A stretch of DNA of 64,000 nt from Gracilaria gracilis (GCA_030374805.1 JARGSG010000046.1:220519-284518); one strand, 5' to 3'. Shown: positions 40,899 through 51,879, counted from the first letter of the stretch. The notes: a model not told the origin generated them from the letters alone. Translations and numbers: made by a program.

Positions 40899-41379
40899 TG
40901 TCGAATGTTGACAGTGACGTGGGACGCTAAGACACTGTCTCTGATCAGCCTTGTTGAACTTGAATTCCTAAGTTACATAAGAAGAAAGTGAATTGAATCA
41001 TCTTGATCTGAGAGTACTATTCTAATACGTTCGATTACAGTGACAGATGGTTAGTACTTAAGTAGGTACTACAATGCGTAAACAATAAACAGGAGCTATC
41101 ATCGATTATTACAACTACTATCTTCGTACACTTTGTACCGCATCACAACCCCGAGAGTTCGCTTCACGGCAGCCTCAACCACAGGCACTCTATCGCCGGT
41201 GGAATCGACAGAGCAACTCTCACTCAGCCAACCAGCAGGCCGGGTGACAGGGTGCTTCTGTGAGAGGTTCAGACCTTGCCACAACAGCCCAGCAGAGGGC
41301 CGTTATTCAAGGCGAGAACTTGAAGCAGCCATACTGCACCTTCAGCACTAGACTGCATCTTTCAGGCTGAGTTTTTACA
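40899..41379 (+). repeat. 3' LTR of copia element, just upstream of the receptor ORF
   Basis: This copy is collinear with the 5' LTR and ends 30 bases before the Met codon at 41410 of the receptor gene. Because an LTR carries promoter and polyadenylation functions, this copy is the nearest possible promoter for the separated receptor ORF, though that is an inference. The flanking AACGC (41380-41384) is the right copy of the target duplication. Confidence 0.92.
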
Positions 41380-41384
41380 AACGC

Positions 41385-44300
41385 ATCTTCGGCGTCTGCT
41401 TCCGCGCAGATGCAATCATTCGACATCTTCTTTAGCCATGCCGGGGAAGACAAGGAGACCATCGCCCTTCCATTGTATGAACGACTTTGCAAACGTGGCA
41501 TCTCCGTCTTCTTCGACATCGAGTCTTTCCGCCTCGGCGACCATTGCCCAAAAGTTATGGACCACGCCATGCAGACCGCTCCCGTCGGCATCTTCATTAT
41601 GAGTCCCGAATTTGTTGCCAAGGGGTGGCCCATGCGTGAGCTTATTTGCTTCGTCAAACGTTACGACCGTGCTGCAGCCGCCGAAATGACGCTTCCTTTG
41701 CTTATCCCTGTGTTCTACCGTCTTGGAACGCGCGATTGCCGCGGCTCAGCCATCTTCGATACCTACAGCAGCCTCTTTCGTCAGCATCGGCTCTTCGAGC
41801 GTGCCACGGAGGGTACAGTTCCCCTCAAAGAGGTTTCACATGCATTGGACACAGCCGCTACAGTGTGGAGCATCGAAAACGACACCGGTGCATCCAACCT
41901 CGACCGTCCTAACATGAAGCCCACCAGAGAATCCTTCATTGAAATGATACAAAACAGAATCTTGGAACGCCTTCGAGAAGAGAAACCTGACTTGGTGGAT
42001 AAATACCGTCCAGTGGAAGATGCTCAACCCAAGCACCAAGATGAGTACAGGAGATGTAACATGGTTCCATCCAATCCTCCCAGACTTACTCTGGACTATG
42101 ATTCACCCACCACCTGTGAAGGGAGGCTGAGAACGAAAGTATTAGGCGAAAGCCGCAGCCAATTAGTCGCGGTCATAGCATCTGGAAAAGGTGGAGTTGG
42201 AAAAACTTGCGCTCTGCGAGGACTAGCTAAAGATGACAAAATCAAGAAGGCATTTCCTGGAGGTATTCTGTACATTCAGCTTGGAAACGATGCTGGAACG
42301 ACGGATTTGGTGAAAGGAATCGCCAAGATTGTTGATCGCACTGGAGGTTCGAATGCAAAGAAGGAGATTCAGGCAGCTGAGACTGTTCAAGAGGCTTGTG
42401 AAAGGGCTTCAAAGTGGTTTGACTCACGCGTATGCTTGTTTCTGATTGATGATATATGGAAAGTGCATGGGATTAACTCAAAGGTATTGTCAACTCTTGG
42501 GCTGATGATGAACGAGAGCAGTAGAATGGTGTGCACAACCAGAGACGAGCATTTTCTGAGGCGCGCTAACGAAGTAATTGAGTTCAAAGAAAGGGAAGCG
42601 TTGGGCGACCTGTCACGTCAAATGTTGCTGACGCACGCTGGCATAAGCGAAGATACCAAGCTTGATCACAAGAATGAAGTAGCCCTCAAGTATTTCCTCA
42701 CCTTGTGCCAGGGACTTCCACTTGGGTTCGGCATTGTGGGCGGATCTGTGTGGGACTATTCACGTCAGTGCCCGAACAAGCAAGACGCGTTGTCAGAGTT
42801 TTATTCAGAAGTATCGTCCAATCAAAAGAACTTGATGGATGCAGAAGCGGACGATTATGGTAGACTATCAAACATTGTCGATCTATCTCTTCAAGTTCTG
42901 GAAAAGCGAAATGTGGATGTGAAGTATGATCACAGATTTCGGGCTTTGAGTGTTCTCCAGAAACAGCAATCCGTGCCTGCCCAGATGCTCCAAAAGCTGT
43001 GGGACTTGGATACGTTGCGAAGGACCATAAATATCGTGGAGTCGTTCGCGAATGTGTCAGTTGTACAGATGACGAGAAATGATGGCTTCGTTTTTGTTCA
43101 ACTGCATGACTTGATGCTGGACATCGCTGTTGAGAGAGCCGCTGAGGAAACACAGGGATTCTTTCAACAACTTGTTCGCAACTACATATCGTCTAATCGT
43201 ATGCACGGGAGAGATGATAGATTGAGATCCACCAGGAGAGGTGCAGTCGAGGAGCAAATGGCGCACGCACTGGAACCTCAACCTGCGGTCGAGAGATCGG
43301 TTGAAGCAGTCGTTCGTGGCGAGACAGAGCAAGCTACTGCAAGATTGGCGTTTTGCCATGCGTGGTGGAATACTGAAGATGATGGTTACATACACGACAA
43401 CTTATGCCGACTACTGAGACGAGCAGGGTATGTTGAGGAGTTGCTGTGGCTCCTGTCGCAACCGCTATGGATTGTGAAGCGACTGGTAGATGGCGGGATC
43501 TTCGGTGTAGAACAAGACCTGGAGCATGGACAAATAATGGCCGGCAATGTTTCCCAACATGCATTCCGCGAGGAGAACTTGAGGATTGTTCTTGGGGTTA
43601 CCAGGATGTGGGCATCGTTTGCCAGACTGCTAAAATACGGTACCTTCGGTGTGGAACAAGAGGTGAGGCATGGAAGAGCGGTGGGTGACAGCAACGCTTC
43701 CCGACATGCAGATCGCAAGGAGCATTTGAAGATGATCGGTATCGCTGCCAGGATGAGTGCATCATTTGTGAACCAAAACCCTCGTGAGGTTTGGTTTCAG
43801 CTACACGGACGCTTACTGTGGCACGCAACGCGAAGCGAGTTAACGAGAGATTTTGTGAAGAGGATGGAAATGTGTGCGCCGAAACCATGGCTCAAAGCGT
43901 CTATGGGGTTTCTGCTACAGGCTGGGTGCGGTGCGTTAGAAGTTGTCAACGGCCCAGGTATAGTGCTATGTACTCGTGTCGAAGGCGACGAAATCTGGAT
44001 TCTGTGGCGCATCGGTTATAAATTGCACGTGGGTAAGTATGACCGAACATACAATCGACACGAACATGAAGAGCTTGCAATAGGAGAAGAGATGGGGAAA
44101 GTTGAAGAGGCCTCGTTTCTACCCGACCAACGCAGCGTGGTGACAGCTCACGAAGACGGTAACATTCGCGTGTGGAACAGGCAGACAGTGGCTTGCCAGC
44201 AAGTGATTCCCCACGAATGCAAAAACCATCAACGGTACATACAGTTCTACGCCGACGGGGCTCGAGTTGCGTGCCGGACAGTAGATCATTCCATTCGGTT

Positions 44301-44958
44301 GTGGGATACATTGAGCGGAAAACCAGTGGGGCGGCCACTCCAAGGTCACACAGACACGGTGGGGTGCGTGGCAGTGAGCGCAGACGGCAGTCGCATCGTG
44401 TCAGGGTCGGACGACGATACGGTGCGCGTGTGGGAGGCGCGCAGTGGCAACGCCGTGGGACAGCCGCTCCGGGGCCACACAAACGCGGTGTATTGCGTGG
44501 CAGTGAGCGCGGACGGCAGTCGCATCGTGTCAGGGTCGGGCGACGAGACGGTGCGCGTGTGGGACGCGCGCAGTGGCAACGCCGTGGGACAGCCGCTCCG
44601 GGGCCACACAAACGCGGTGTACGACGTGGCAGTGAGCGCGGACGGCAGTCGCGTTGTGTCGGAAGATTTTGAAATGGGACGGCTGTGGGTGTTGAACGCA
44701 GGTGGCGGAGAATGTGTGCTCACGTCGCGTGATGCTGCGTGGGAGCGCACCATCCACTCGCTGGCGCTGACGTGGTCGTCTCGAGGTCGCTGGGACCCAG
44801 AAATGATGCACGTCGGTGCCGACGACGGTTCTGAGGCTGTGCTCGGCACTTGCGAACGCGCTGTGCAGAATATTGATGGCGGTGATGTTTACTTCGATAT
44901 GTTTGGTGGATCTTGCCGTATTGTTCGGCCCGTTCATGGTAGTTCCCCAACGCGCTAG
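41385..44958 (+). CDS. TIR-NB-ARC-WD40 receptor-like protein, 5' end separated by transposons
   Basis: From Met 41410 the ORF has 1182 codons and no stop before TAG 44956. Numbering from that Met: TIR domain 3-150 (FDIFFSHAGEDKE.., FFDIESFRLGDH, PMRELICF with Glu77 at the place of the catalytic Glu of NADase TIRs). NB-ARC has P-loop GKGGVGKT (259-266), LFLIDDIW (343-350), MVCTTR, GLPL (435-438) and LHD (565-567). A helical region with internal repeats (FGVEQDLEHG / FGVEQEVRHG) follows, then WD40 repeats (about 895-1110), at least five, the central ones nearly identical. This is the architecture of STAND-type immune or cell-death receptors: WD40 senses, NB-ARC switches, TIR signals. The original start was at 13903. 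Confidence 0.9.
44336..44665 (+). repeat. Tandem 126-bp WD40-coding repeats with high DNA identity
   Basis: Two full 126-base units (44336-44461 and 44462-44587) and a partial third are nearly identical in DNA, not only in protein (HTDTVGCVAVSADGSRIVSGS.. / HTNAVYCVAVSADGSRIVSGS.. / HTNAVYDVAVSADGSRVVS). This suggests recent duplication or gene conversion. Similar high-identity WD repeats are known in fungal HET-type receptors. Confidence 0.85.
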
Positions 44959-45675
44959 AGAAACTGAGTCCGTGACCGTTTAAAGATTGAACAAAGCCTT
45001 TGTACATGTGTTTACATATGTTCCCCGTTGAGCGCGGAAATACGCAAAATCGTGTTCTTTACCATGCAACTGCACTTTAAGACGGTGGCAATAAAAAAGA
45101 GTCGCCAATCTAGCTTCTCCCCAAGAAATCTGTGCAACCCCCGATAGCTATATTAACGTTCCTGTACTTTTGCCGGCCATTTGGGCTTCCTTTTCTCCTA
45201 CATGTCATATGCAAACTGAACAACAGACGACTTTCTCGGATTCAGTTTGATGTTGTTCTGCATACAGCAGTCATCCGTTCGTGGTTCACCTTGTTCGTTG
45301 TTGTGGCGCGCTGGAATTCCGGAACCGCTCAGTGTATGCCACGAGCTGGCTTCGTTGATCAAGTTGTCTTCAAATGGGATGGGCCAGGCTTGATTGTGAG
45401 CAGATGGTCAGAGCACGGAGCCGCTGCCGAAAAGACCAATGGATTAACAGCAACGATGAACGGAGGCTTTTCATCGGCGAACGGCAACAATGTCTGTAAG
45501 AGAATGTGCAGCATCGACACTTGATGACAGAATTTACTTGCCCAATTTTCGAAGATTCCATTGGTTGAAATGGAAGAACCAAATCCAAACATCAATCTCT
45601 CATTGGTCAAGCACCATTTGGAATTTTAAATTTCCCACAACTTCCGGCAATTCACATGAAAAAAGTAGAAAACAA
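44959..45675 (+). other. Intergenic, 3' of receptor and 5' of secreted-protein gene
   Basis: AATAAAA at 45090-45096 is a possible polyadenylation signal for the receptor gene. A 130-codon open frame (45132-45524) with a hydrophobic start and a Gly/Asn-rich end is present but has no family resemblance. I do not consider it a supported gene. Confidence 0.35.
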
Positions 45676-46185
45676 ATGGTGAAAGTATCCGGCCTCTTCT
45701 TCGTCGTCCTTGTACTGCTCAGCACTTTGAAAGCTATAAGCGCACATGCTTCCTCGCAGAAAGTCAAACCTGGTCTGTCTATAGTAAGTATTCCGCAGAG
45801 CAGCGGACAAATATCCTCTCAAGTTCTTGACTGCCCAACCTCCAGCCCGCTCAAACGTTCATTATGTACACTGATTGAAACAAAAGTGAACTCTACATAG
45901 GCAGCCGCCGGCATACAGATTTACCGACAGGGGCTGCTCTTCAGCTTTGACGATCGCACTCACCAAAAGATTGAAACGGGCCGCAGCTGCTCCATAACGG
46001 CGTGCATCACACGAAAGCAGGTGTTGATCCACCTTGAAGACAAGGCGATCTCGACCAGCAGTTACACCTTGATGGGCTGGGTTGCCGAATGCAAATTGCA
46101 GAAAGCAACCCACGCAGATTCAAGTTTGAATCGAATGCACCGCCACCTACAAACCGTAGGTGGCAGATTTAGAACGTCTACTTAA
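45676..46185 (+). CDS. Small secreted protein with one intron (unknown function)
   Basis: ATG 45676 starts MVKVSGLFFVVLVLLSTLKAISAHA, a clear signal peptide, and exon 1 runs to 45783. GTAAGT at 45784 and CTCTACATAG ending at 45900 define a 117-base GT-AG intron in phase 0. Exon 2 (45901-46185) stays open for 94 codons (..IYRQGLLFSFDDRTHQK.., three Cys in CSITAC and AECK). The product is 130 residues, about 105 after signal cleavage. Without splicing the frame stops exactly at the acceptor TAG. A perfect 9-bp hairpin (GCCACCTAC/GTAGGTGGC) lies near the end of exon 2. I do not recognise the mature part. Confidence 0.5.
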
Positions 46186-46413
46186 CAAACAATTCCAGAC
46201 TCTCCACAGGAGGTCTGGGGGCATCCGCATCCACTGCGGGACTTCCTTTGGTGCCCAACCTTTTGCCTTCGCCTCCCTCATTTTTCCATCAGCGCGTGCG
46301 CGCGGCGACTAACGAACCTAGACGGACCAACAGCAGGCGTCTGTGCGTTTTTCCAGGGACGCTGATCTGGATTTTGACTATGGACCGAGTCTATCTGAAC
46401 CGCTGGTTTTTCC

Positions 46414-47080
46414 GTGAGGGTACCTATTCGCTTAGAAGAAAAAGCCAGCTTCAAACAATTTTTTGGTGCCAAGGTGTTTGGGAGGTGTAGGCGCCTCGAG
46501 AGTGACAGTTTCTCGACAGAGGCATCACTCTCAACAATGGCTGACATAGTGGGAGGGCTCGCTCTGAATCCTTCCTTTCAAAGGCGCCCTACGGGAGAGT
46601 ATGTGGTGTATGTCAGACCGCTTGCAGCGGTAGTGTTCTACCTCGAAGATACCGACCTAGACTTTGAGGTCAGGGGCTTAAGCATTATCACAGCAGCGGC
46701 TGGCCCGCTTCTCGGATTTACCCCAAGCCTACAGATTGTATCAAGGATCTGTTCGATGGCAGGTCAGCAAAGACCATAATCAGCAATTTGGAAGACAATT
46801 TAGTGTTTGATCTGGGGTTTCCAATCCTATCACGCGTGGACAACCTTCCACGCCCTGCTCGAAATTTTTGGTTCTCGACCTGTTGTCAGATGTCGGTGAA
46901 AGGAAAGTGGAAAGGGAGGCAAGAAGGTATGGCAGTGACTTGGAACAACTGATCAACATCAAACTCAGAAATGCCATGGGTGCTGACTCGAATGAAGAAC
47001 GGCAGTTCATCGTACCCAAGAATATCTTGAGTATGTTAGATACGAGAAGCTTAGACGATATCACAAGTCTTATAATGTAA
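46414..47080 (+). pseudogene. Broken gene of unknown function
   Basis: Three consecutive stretches in different frames each look coding: 46414-46730 (MADIVGGLALNPSFQRRPTGEYVVYVRPLAAVVFYLED..), 46740-46860 (IKDLFDGRSAKTIISNLEDNLVFDLGF..) and 46868-47080 (LVLDLLSDVGERKVEREARRYGSDLEQ..). They run on from one another with a frame change at each border and no obvious splice sites, suggesting two indels in one gene. A Lys/Arg-rich frame just downstream (47115-47303) may be its former end. I do not recognise the family. Confidence 0.35.
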
Positions 47081-47596
47081 AACTTTCAAATCGGTAGACC
47101 CGATTCTCTGCAAGTTGCTCGCAAGTTGCATGGCTCTCGGTATCCATCGAGCGGTCGACAGAAAGGGGCCCTTCCAGACTGTCCGAGTGTATGGAAGGCA
47201 AAGTAGGTTGGAGTCGTCAGCGAGTGCCAAGAAGCATAGAAAGGGGAAGGCGAACAAAAGAAGTGCTTTCAACATGGTGCAAAGGTTGTCTGATATAGAA
47301 TAGTTCTTTGAATGAGGAAAGGAAGGTTCGGAACAAGTTCTTGTTTCTGTTGTACGCTGTTCTGCGGAAACGAAGCGGATGGAGCACGTCTGCTCAGTCG
47401 TCTAATGTCAGTGGGGTCGACTACACAGCGCACCTGCTATAGTGCAGGTGTAGGGCAACATTAACTGCTGTGCAATCCTATCAACTGCACTACCCAAACA
47501 TAAACGTTTTCCGCTATACATCGAAATAAAAGAAGAGAGTCATCAAGATTTTTATTCGTAATCGCTGCTTGTTCTGCACTGCTTCTTGAAAGGTGC

Positions 47597-48085
47597 TCAG
47601 CGGAATCGCTGGAGGGGTAGCTCCTTGGTAGACAACAGGCAAGCAAACTTCCGATTGCTCGTGCTCACAATCGAAATGGCACCATATTTGGCTTTCTCCG
47701 CAATCTCAGCTGCAAAACCAGCTTCGTCTTCCGGAGTAAGTCCGTCGTTCGGACACAGACCTCTTGCGATAACATCCCATCTACTGATTTCCAATCCATT
47801 CATACAATCAGAATTCAGCTTTTCCATTATATATATTTCATCACAGTGTTCACTAACATGGAACACTCGCTGGTACCATGCAAAGGAAACGCAAATATTT
47901 AAATTGCTCAGCTTGTTGTACCCCGATTTTGCCCAGTTAACGTTATGCAACTCACATAGTTCAAACAGAGTTTTGTTCCACTGCAACATCGGCATACCGG
48001 TGTAGGACCTCTTGCGATTGATTCCCTTAAACACCTTTCGGGCAAGACGTTCATTACTGATGGTAGTGTTTATGGGATGATCCAT
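47597..48085 (-). CDS. Hypothetical protein, 162 residues
   Basis: The first ATG of this minus-strand frame is at 48085 (MDHPINTTISNERLARKVF..); upstream codons of the frame lack an ATG. The protein has mixed composition with several Cys and Trp (WNKTLFELCELHNVNWAK.., SRWDVIARGLCPNDGLTPEDE..) and no signal peptide. I do not recognise a family. It could be an intact small gene or a fragment of a larger one. Confidence 0.4.
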   Translation of the reverse strand: MDHPINTTISNERLARKVFKGINRKRSYTGMPMLQWNKTLFELCELHNVNWAKSGYNKLSNLNICVSFAWYQRVFHVSEHCDEIYIMEKLNSDCMNGLEISRWDVIARGLCPNDGLTPEDEAGFAAEIAEKAKYGAISIVSTSNRKFACLLSTKELPLQRFR

Positions 48086-48109
48086 TCTATGATGTTGGCC
48101 CACAGCTCT

Positions 48110-49420
48110 ATTTGGTTTTCACTGGGGTGTTTTACCTAGGTATATGGTGATCAAAAATACCAAGACAACATTTATTTAGGCCTCCTCTTTCTTCAGGGAG
48201 GATTCTTTTGTTTCAATGTCTTCTAACTTTCGTTCAAACTACAAAATATGAACAGTATCTTGGTGATGCGCCAGTACGGACAATATCATTTACATTCTCA
48301 GAATATTAACTAGTGAACTCAATAGAACCTAAAGGGTATAAAAAATAATTCGGATTCATACACACACAATCTTTAAAATAATTGAAATCGTTTTCATATA
48401 ATCTGCCATTTCCCTCTTTGGTTTTTGAGCTCTTATCTTGCCTAGATTTGGCTGTCTCAAGGGCTGTGTTTTTATCTTCTTCATATATATCAATTTATGT
48501 CGCCAATGGCTACCTGGCTATCGTTATATACTTTATTTTTGGAAATGAAGACAACTTTGCAAATATGATGTGCCGCATCGCAACAAATAAGTTTTATTCC
48601 GGCATTTTGGATATTTCTCTTTTTCCCTACTCATAAGTCTTAGTGTTAGTAAAACGAAATTGAACCTATCACATAATAAATTTTGAAAAAGGCATCTGCC
48701 TCCTATAATTTTTCCAAAAATAATCTTATCGCATCCTGCTATTATGCATTTATAGTGCTGTCCGTAGACCCGAAAATCTATTTGTTCATAACAACCGAAA
48801 AGCAGTACCCAGAAGTATGTATATACTCGAGCCGATGGGCAGTGTGTATATCAAACAATAAAAATTACAGAAGCAGCACAATGGGGCTTTTTCGGTTCAC
48901 ATCGCGTACATTATCTCATATTTGTTCTGCCGTGGGATATAATATGTAAAACTATTCTTGGTTTAAGAGGTTAGGTATTGCAGTGTTCAGGTATCTGCTT
49001 TTGGATAAGTATACGTGCTTCGCGAGAGAAAGAAGAGCCGGAACTAAGAATGCTCTATGCTTCAAGCGGGAGTACCGTTGGGAAAGCTACCCTTAGTGTT
49101 CTTTCCATTGTAGATACGGGATACCAGCAATAAATGGCTGCTCCAGGTGTTGTCACCTCGTCATTAGACCTCTATCGGAAATGGAATGTCAATCGGTGAG
49201 GTGCGAGCACAGACGCTTGGATGGGTGCTTTGCTGGGCGGTGATACATAAATGTACGTTGAAAGTTTAAAATGCACGTATTAAATTATTTAATGATTTGG
49301 TTTGAATCGTTTAAAATGCCTTTCTGATTGGTTTGAAACGGTTTAATAACTGAGAAAAAGGCTTGCGATGATTGCTTCGAAAGCACTGCTTCCGTTGAAA
49401 CCAGCGGCTTGAAGGAAAAT
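48110..49420. other. AT-rich intergenic DNA
   Basis: Only short AT-rich open frames are seen (for example 48382-48636). None is convincing. Confidence 0.4.
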
Positions 49421-49427
49421 GGAGTGT

Positions 49428-49538
49428 ACTATGCCGAACGTATGAAGTAACGAAATCTGTCTTCGAGAGGCGGGACGGTGGATGCCTGTCCCGCCTCTTA
49501 AAGGCTGATATTTCGTTATTTTATACGTTCGGTACAGT
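49428..49538. repeat. Foldback (MITE-like) element
   Basis: The sequence folds back on itself: GCCGAACGTAT..TAACGAAAT..GAGGCGGGAC on the left returns as the inverse GTCCCGCCTCTTAAAGG..ATTTCGTTA..ATACGTTCGG on the right, with a loop of about 15 bases and a few mismatches. Arms are roughly 48 bases. It has no coding capacity. Confidence 0.7.
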
Positions 49539-50149
49539 ATATTCGGTCAAGGTTACGTGCAGGCTTCAAGAAGAAAAGCGTGACAGGCCACCAGTGGCAC
49601 TGTGCTCCTGTTGCGCTGGCGTTGGAATTCCGTAGGCGGGGTTTTGGCCAACGATGCTCTGCAACTGGCCAGGTGGCGCCCTATAAACGAGAACTCTTAA
49701 GAGTAGAGAGCGAGGCAATTTGGCGGGACACCTACGAGTCTCGATACCATCGCGCAAATTCGTATGGTTCACAAGCGTGTTTAGGGCAAACAGCTGTGCT
49801 ATATGATGGCTTGCTTGTGCCAAGTGCTTTGCTGTTGCTTCCAAGCGTTGACTTCAATTTCGGAATTTGGCTGCGACGCTGGCACTGGCTTTAGATGCGC
49901 GCCGTTGCTCTTCTCGCGGGTACGAAGGAGCAACAGCTGCCTTGGGAAGCCTCCCGATCACATCAATAATCATCTCTCCGTGGTTTCTCCCCAATTGCCC
50001 CGTTTCGCCCTTTTGGACGCGGTACTACGTATCAGGAACACAATTCGTGCTTCCATGACGTTCTCAGATTTGGGCTACACTTCCAAACATTTTCCCATTG
50101 GTTTCTCGTCGGAGACAATTTTATATACAGAGGGCACATTTTTCAACAC
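49539..50149. other. Unassigned sequence between two foldback elements
   Basis: An open frame at 49580-49894 (104 codons) with ordinary composition exists, but no family resemblance or clear start supports it. Confidence 0.3.
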
Positions 50150-50237
50150 AAAATGAGTTTATGTACAACTCAGCTGTTTGGGTAGAAATGTACGGCTACC
50201 TTTCTACCCAATCATTTACGTTGTATAAACTCATTTT
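50150..50237. repeat. Second foldback (MITE-like) element
   Basis: AAAATGAGTTTATGTACAAC at the left is inverted as GTTGTATAAACTCATTTT at the right. Inside, GGGTAGAAATGTA pairs with TACCTTTCTACCC around a short loop. It is unlike the first foldback, so it is a separate family. Confidence 0.65.
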
Positions 50238-50289
50238 CCCTTACATATGATAACGTTTTGGAGGGAAAAGCGATGAAGAACGACGCAGC

Positions 50290-50571
50290 TCAGTTCAACT
50301 CTACGACGAAAATGTCGTGTGACACCAGCTCAATGAATTTGAGAAGCTCTAGATAGCCTTCGTGGAACTTTACACCCCACAAAGTCTTCATCGTTAGGAA
50401 AAACTTTCTACGCAGTAGTACATTGCTCATCGTCTGCTGATCGTTAAAGGTATATAGATATACCTTATTAATGACAAGAAAGTAAGCATGTCCCCGATTC
50501 CAGTCCAATAGCAGTTTGCGGAACTCTTGAAACTCATCATGGAAGGATCTGGCGACGGCGACGTCCAACAA
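50290..50571 (-). pseudogene. Fragment of an unknown gene
   Basis: The 93-codon frame (..ARSFHDEFQEFRKLLLDWNRGHAYFLVINKVYLYTFNDQQTM..) has protein-like composition. A second frame upstream on the same strand (50427-50645) overlaps it, suggesting a frameshift. The product is not recognised. Confidence 0.25.
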
Positions 50572-50864
50572 TCACTACAAACGAACTGTATTAACAACAG
50601 CTTCGAGTCCATGTGATGCGCGATCGCTTCCCACTTCTGTGGCATGTGTGGTTAGCAACGACGAGTAGTCGCCGTCTTTGACGTTAACGATCTCGAGTTC
50701 TTCTGGGTTCCATTTCCTAGGAGAAACGTTTGAACTCACTGTAATCAGTCGTTCATGACCGCCGCCACGTTACATCCGTCAGAGTTGCATCGAATTGGAT
50801 GATATGGTTTCCCAAGCCTAAATCGTTCTACACTGGTGAGGAGTGAATTCGGGGGGAAAGTCGG

Positions 50865-50891
50865 CAGAGCCGGGCTTCAAGCCCGGCTCTG
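50865..50891. other. Perfect GC-rich hairpin
   Basis: CAGAGCCGGGCTT, one base, then AAGCCCGGCTCTG: 13-bp perfect arms. There is no neighbouring gene end that it clearly serves. Confidence 0.6.
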
Positions 50892-51351
50892 AACCTCGGA
50901 TCTCCGAAGATCACACGAAGGCAGTTTCCGATTGAGCAGCGGCGCTCATGTGGTGAGTCACCACCCCATGCCACAACTGTCGGAGGGGTTACCGTGACTC
51001 TGTGACTACCATCTGCAGCAGACAGGCTTCAGGCCATTCTCCAACGTGTATTAATCCACATCCTGGCCCGAGCATTCTCACAACCCCACGAGAGCAGTTT
51101 AAAAGAACCATCACCTCGTGCTCAGCGAGAATTACTCACGAGTCGTTCTCTGGTGTGCTTCCATACTGCATACGCCGAAATGCCACCAAAAAGCGCTTTT
51201 TGCTGAACATCTTACTTCAGGGCTACACGATTGAAGATTGGCCTTGCACCTGACCAGCTTTCTGGATCTCGCCATCTGCCTTGTTTTCTTTGATCTTAGT
51301 CTCAGATTGATTCGTGTACCTACCGCCTTCTCTGGGATATCACTCATCATC

Positions 51352-51879
51352 ATGACGTTTTACGCACGTTCCGTATTCATGCTTGTATTGTTCACACTCA
51401 CCGCCATCTGCCGAAGTGAAAACCCGTGCATCCCGCGTCATGCTTGGAACCGATTAGTGCGCAAATATGAGGCGAAAGCATCTCGGTTTGGCCTTTCGTC
51501 GAATGCAAGCGCATGTATGCGTGCCCAGGCAATGAAATTCGTCCCGGGTGTTTCGCACATAGACGGCAAGTGGGTTCAATGTTTTCATCACCAGAACGTC
51601 GCCCGCTTCATGGCATCATCTCTGGTCCGATGCACGGACACATCCTACTCCAGTTCTTCCGTTCCTAGCCTTCGTCAGGACAATTTAGAGGAATTGGAAG
51701 ACCTTGAACGAATGGCGGTTTCACCGGAGCCCGAAGAAGGACATGGTTCCGGAAGCACTGGTGGTCCCAGCTGCAGGTGTTCCAGTGGTTGTCATTACTG
51801 TTGTGTTTTGGCAGGAATTGGTGGTGAAGAGCACTGCTTTAATCTGGTATGCAGAGCTGGTTCGGGTTACTGTGCCTAA
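51352..51879 (+). CDS. Secreted Cys-rich protein (unknown function)
   Basis: ATG 51352 was chosen because it starts a signal peptide (MTFYARSVFMLVLFTLTAICRSE). The open frame extends further upstream, but that part is unlikely to be translated first. The product is 175 residues. The mature region has PCIPRHAWNRLVRKYEAKASRFGLSSNASACMRAQAMKF.., a Ser-rich then acidic linker (LRQDNLEELEDLERM) and a Cys/Gly-rich end (CRCSSGCHYCCVL..GYCA) with 11 Cys overall. A disulfide-rich extracellular protein is likely. I know no family for it. Confidence 0.45.
   Translation: MTFYARSVFMLVLFTLTAICRSENPCIPRHAWNRLVRKYEAKASRFGLSSNASACMRAQAMKFVPGVSHIDGKWVQCFHHQNVARFMASSLVRCTDTSYSSSSVPSLRQDNLEELEDLERMAVSPEPEEGHGSGSTGGPSCRCSSGCHYCCVLAGIGGEEHCFNLVCRAGSGYCA

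Larger units (their letters stand above)
13917..41379 (+). mobile_element. Ty1/copia LTR retrotransposon, carrying nested insertions
   Basis: The element has 481-bp LTRs (13917-14397 and 40899-41379), both starting TGTCGAATG and ending TTTTACA. They differ at about four positions by eye, so the insertion is young. The flanking duplication is AATGC/AACGC (one mismatch). Inside are gag (14447-15672), pol (15673-18977) and the rest of RNase H (40454-40872). A 21.5-kb foreign block separates the two RNase H parts; without it the element would be about 6 kb. A purine-rich tract precedes the 3' LTR (about 40878-40898). No classical primer-binding site was recognised after the 5' LTR. Confidence 0.93.

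Noticed and set aside
43946-44611. 221-codon minus-strand frame
   Set aside because: It is the shadow of the GC-rich WD40 repeats of the receptor and carries the same 126-base periodicity.
44336-44665. CRISPR-like or satellite array
   Set aside because: The periodic units are in-frame WD40 repeats within a long coding sequence.
46388-46547. Minus-strand frame 46278-46547
   Set aside because: It overlaps a plus-strand stretch with more protein-like composition and shows no motif.
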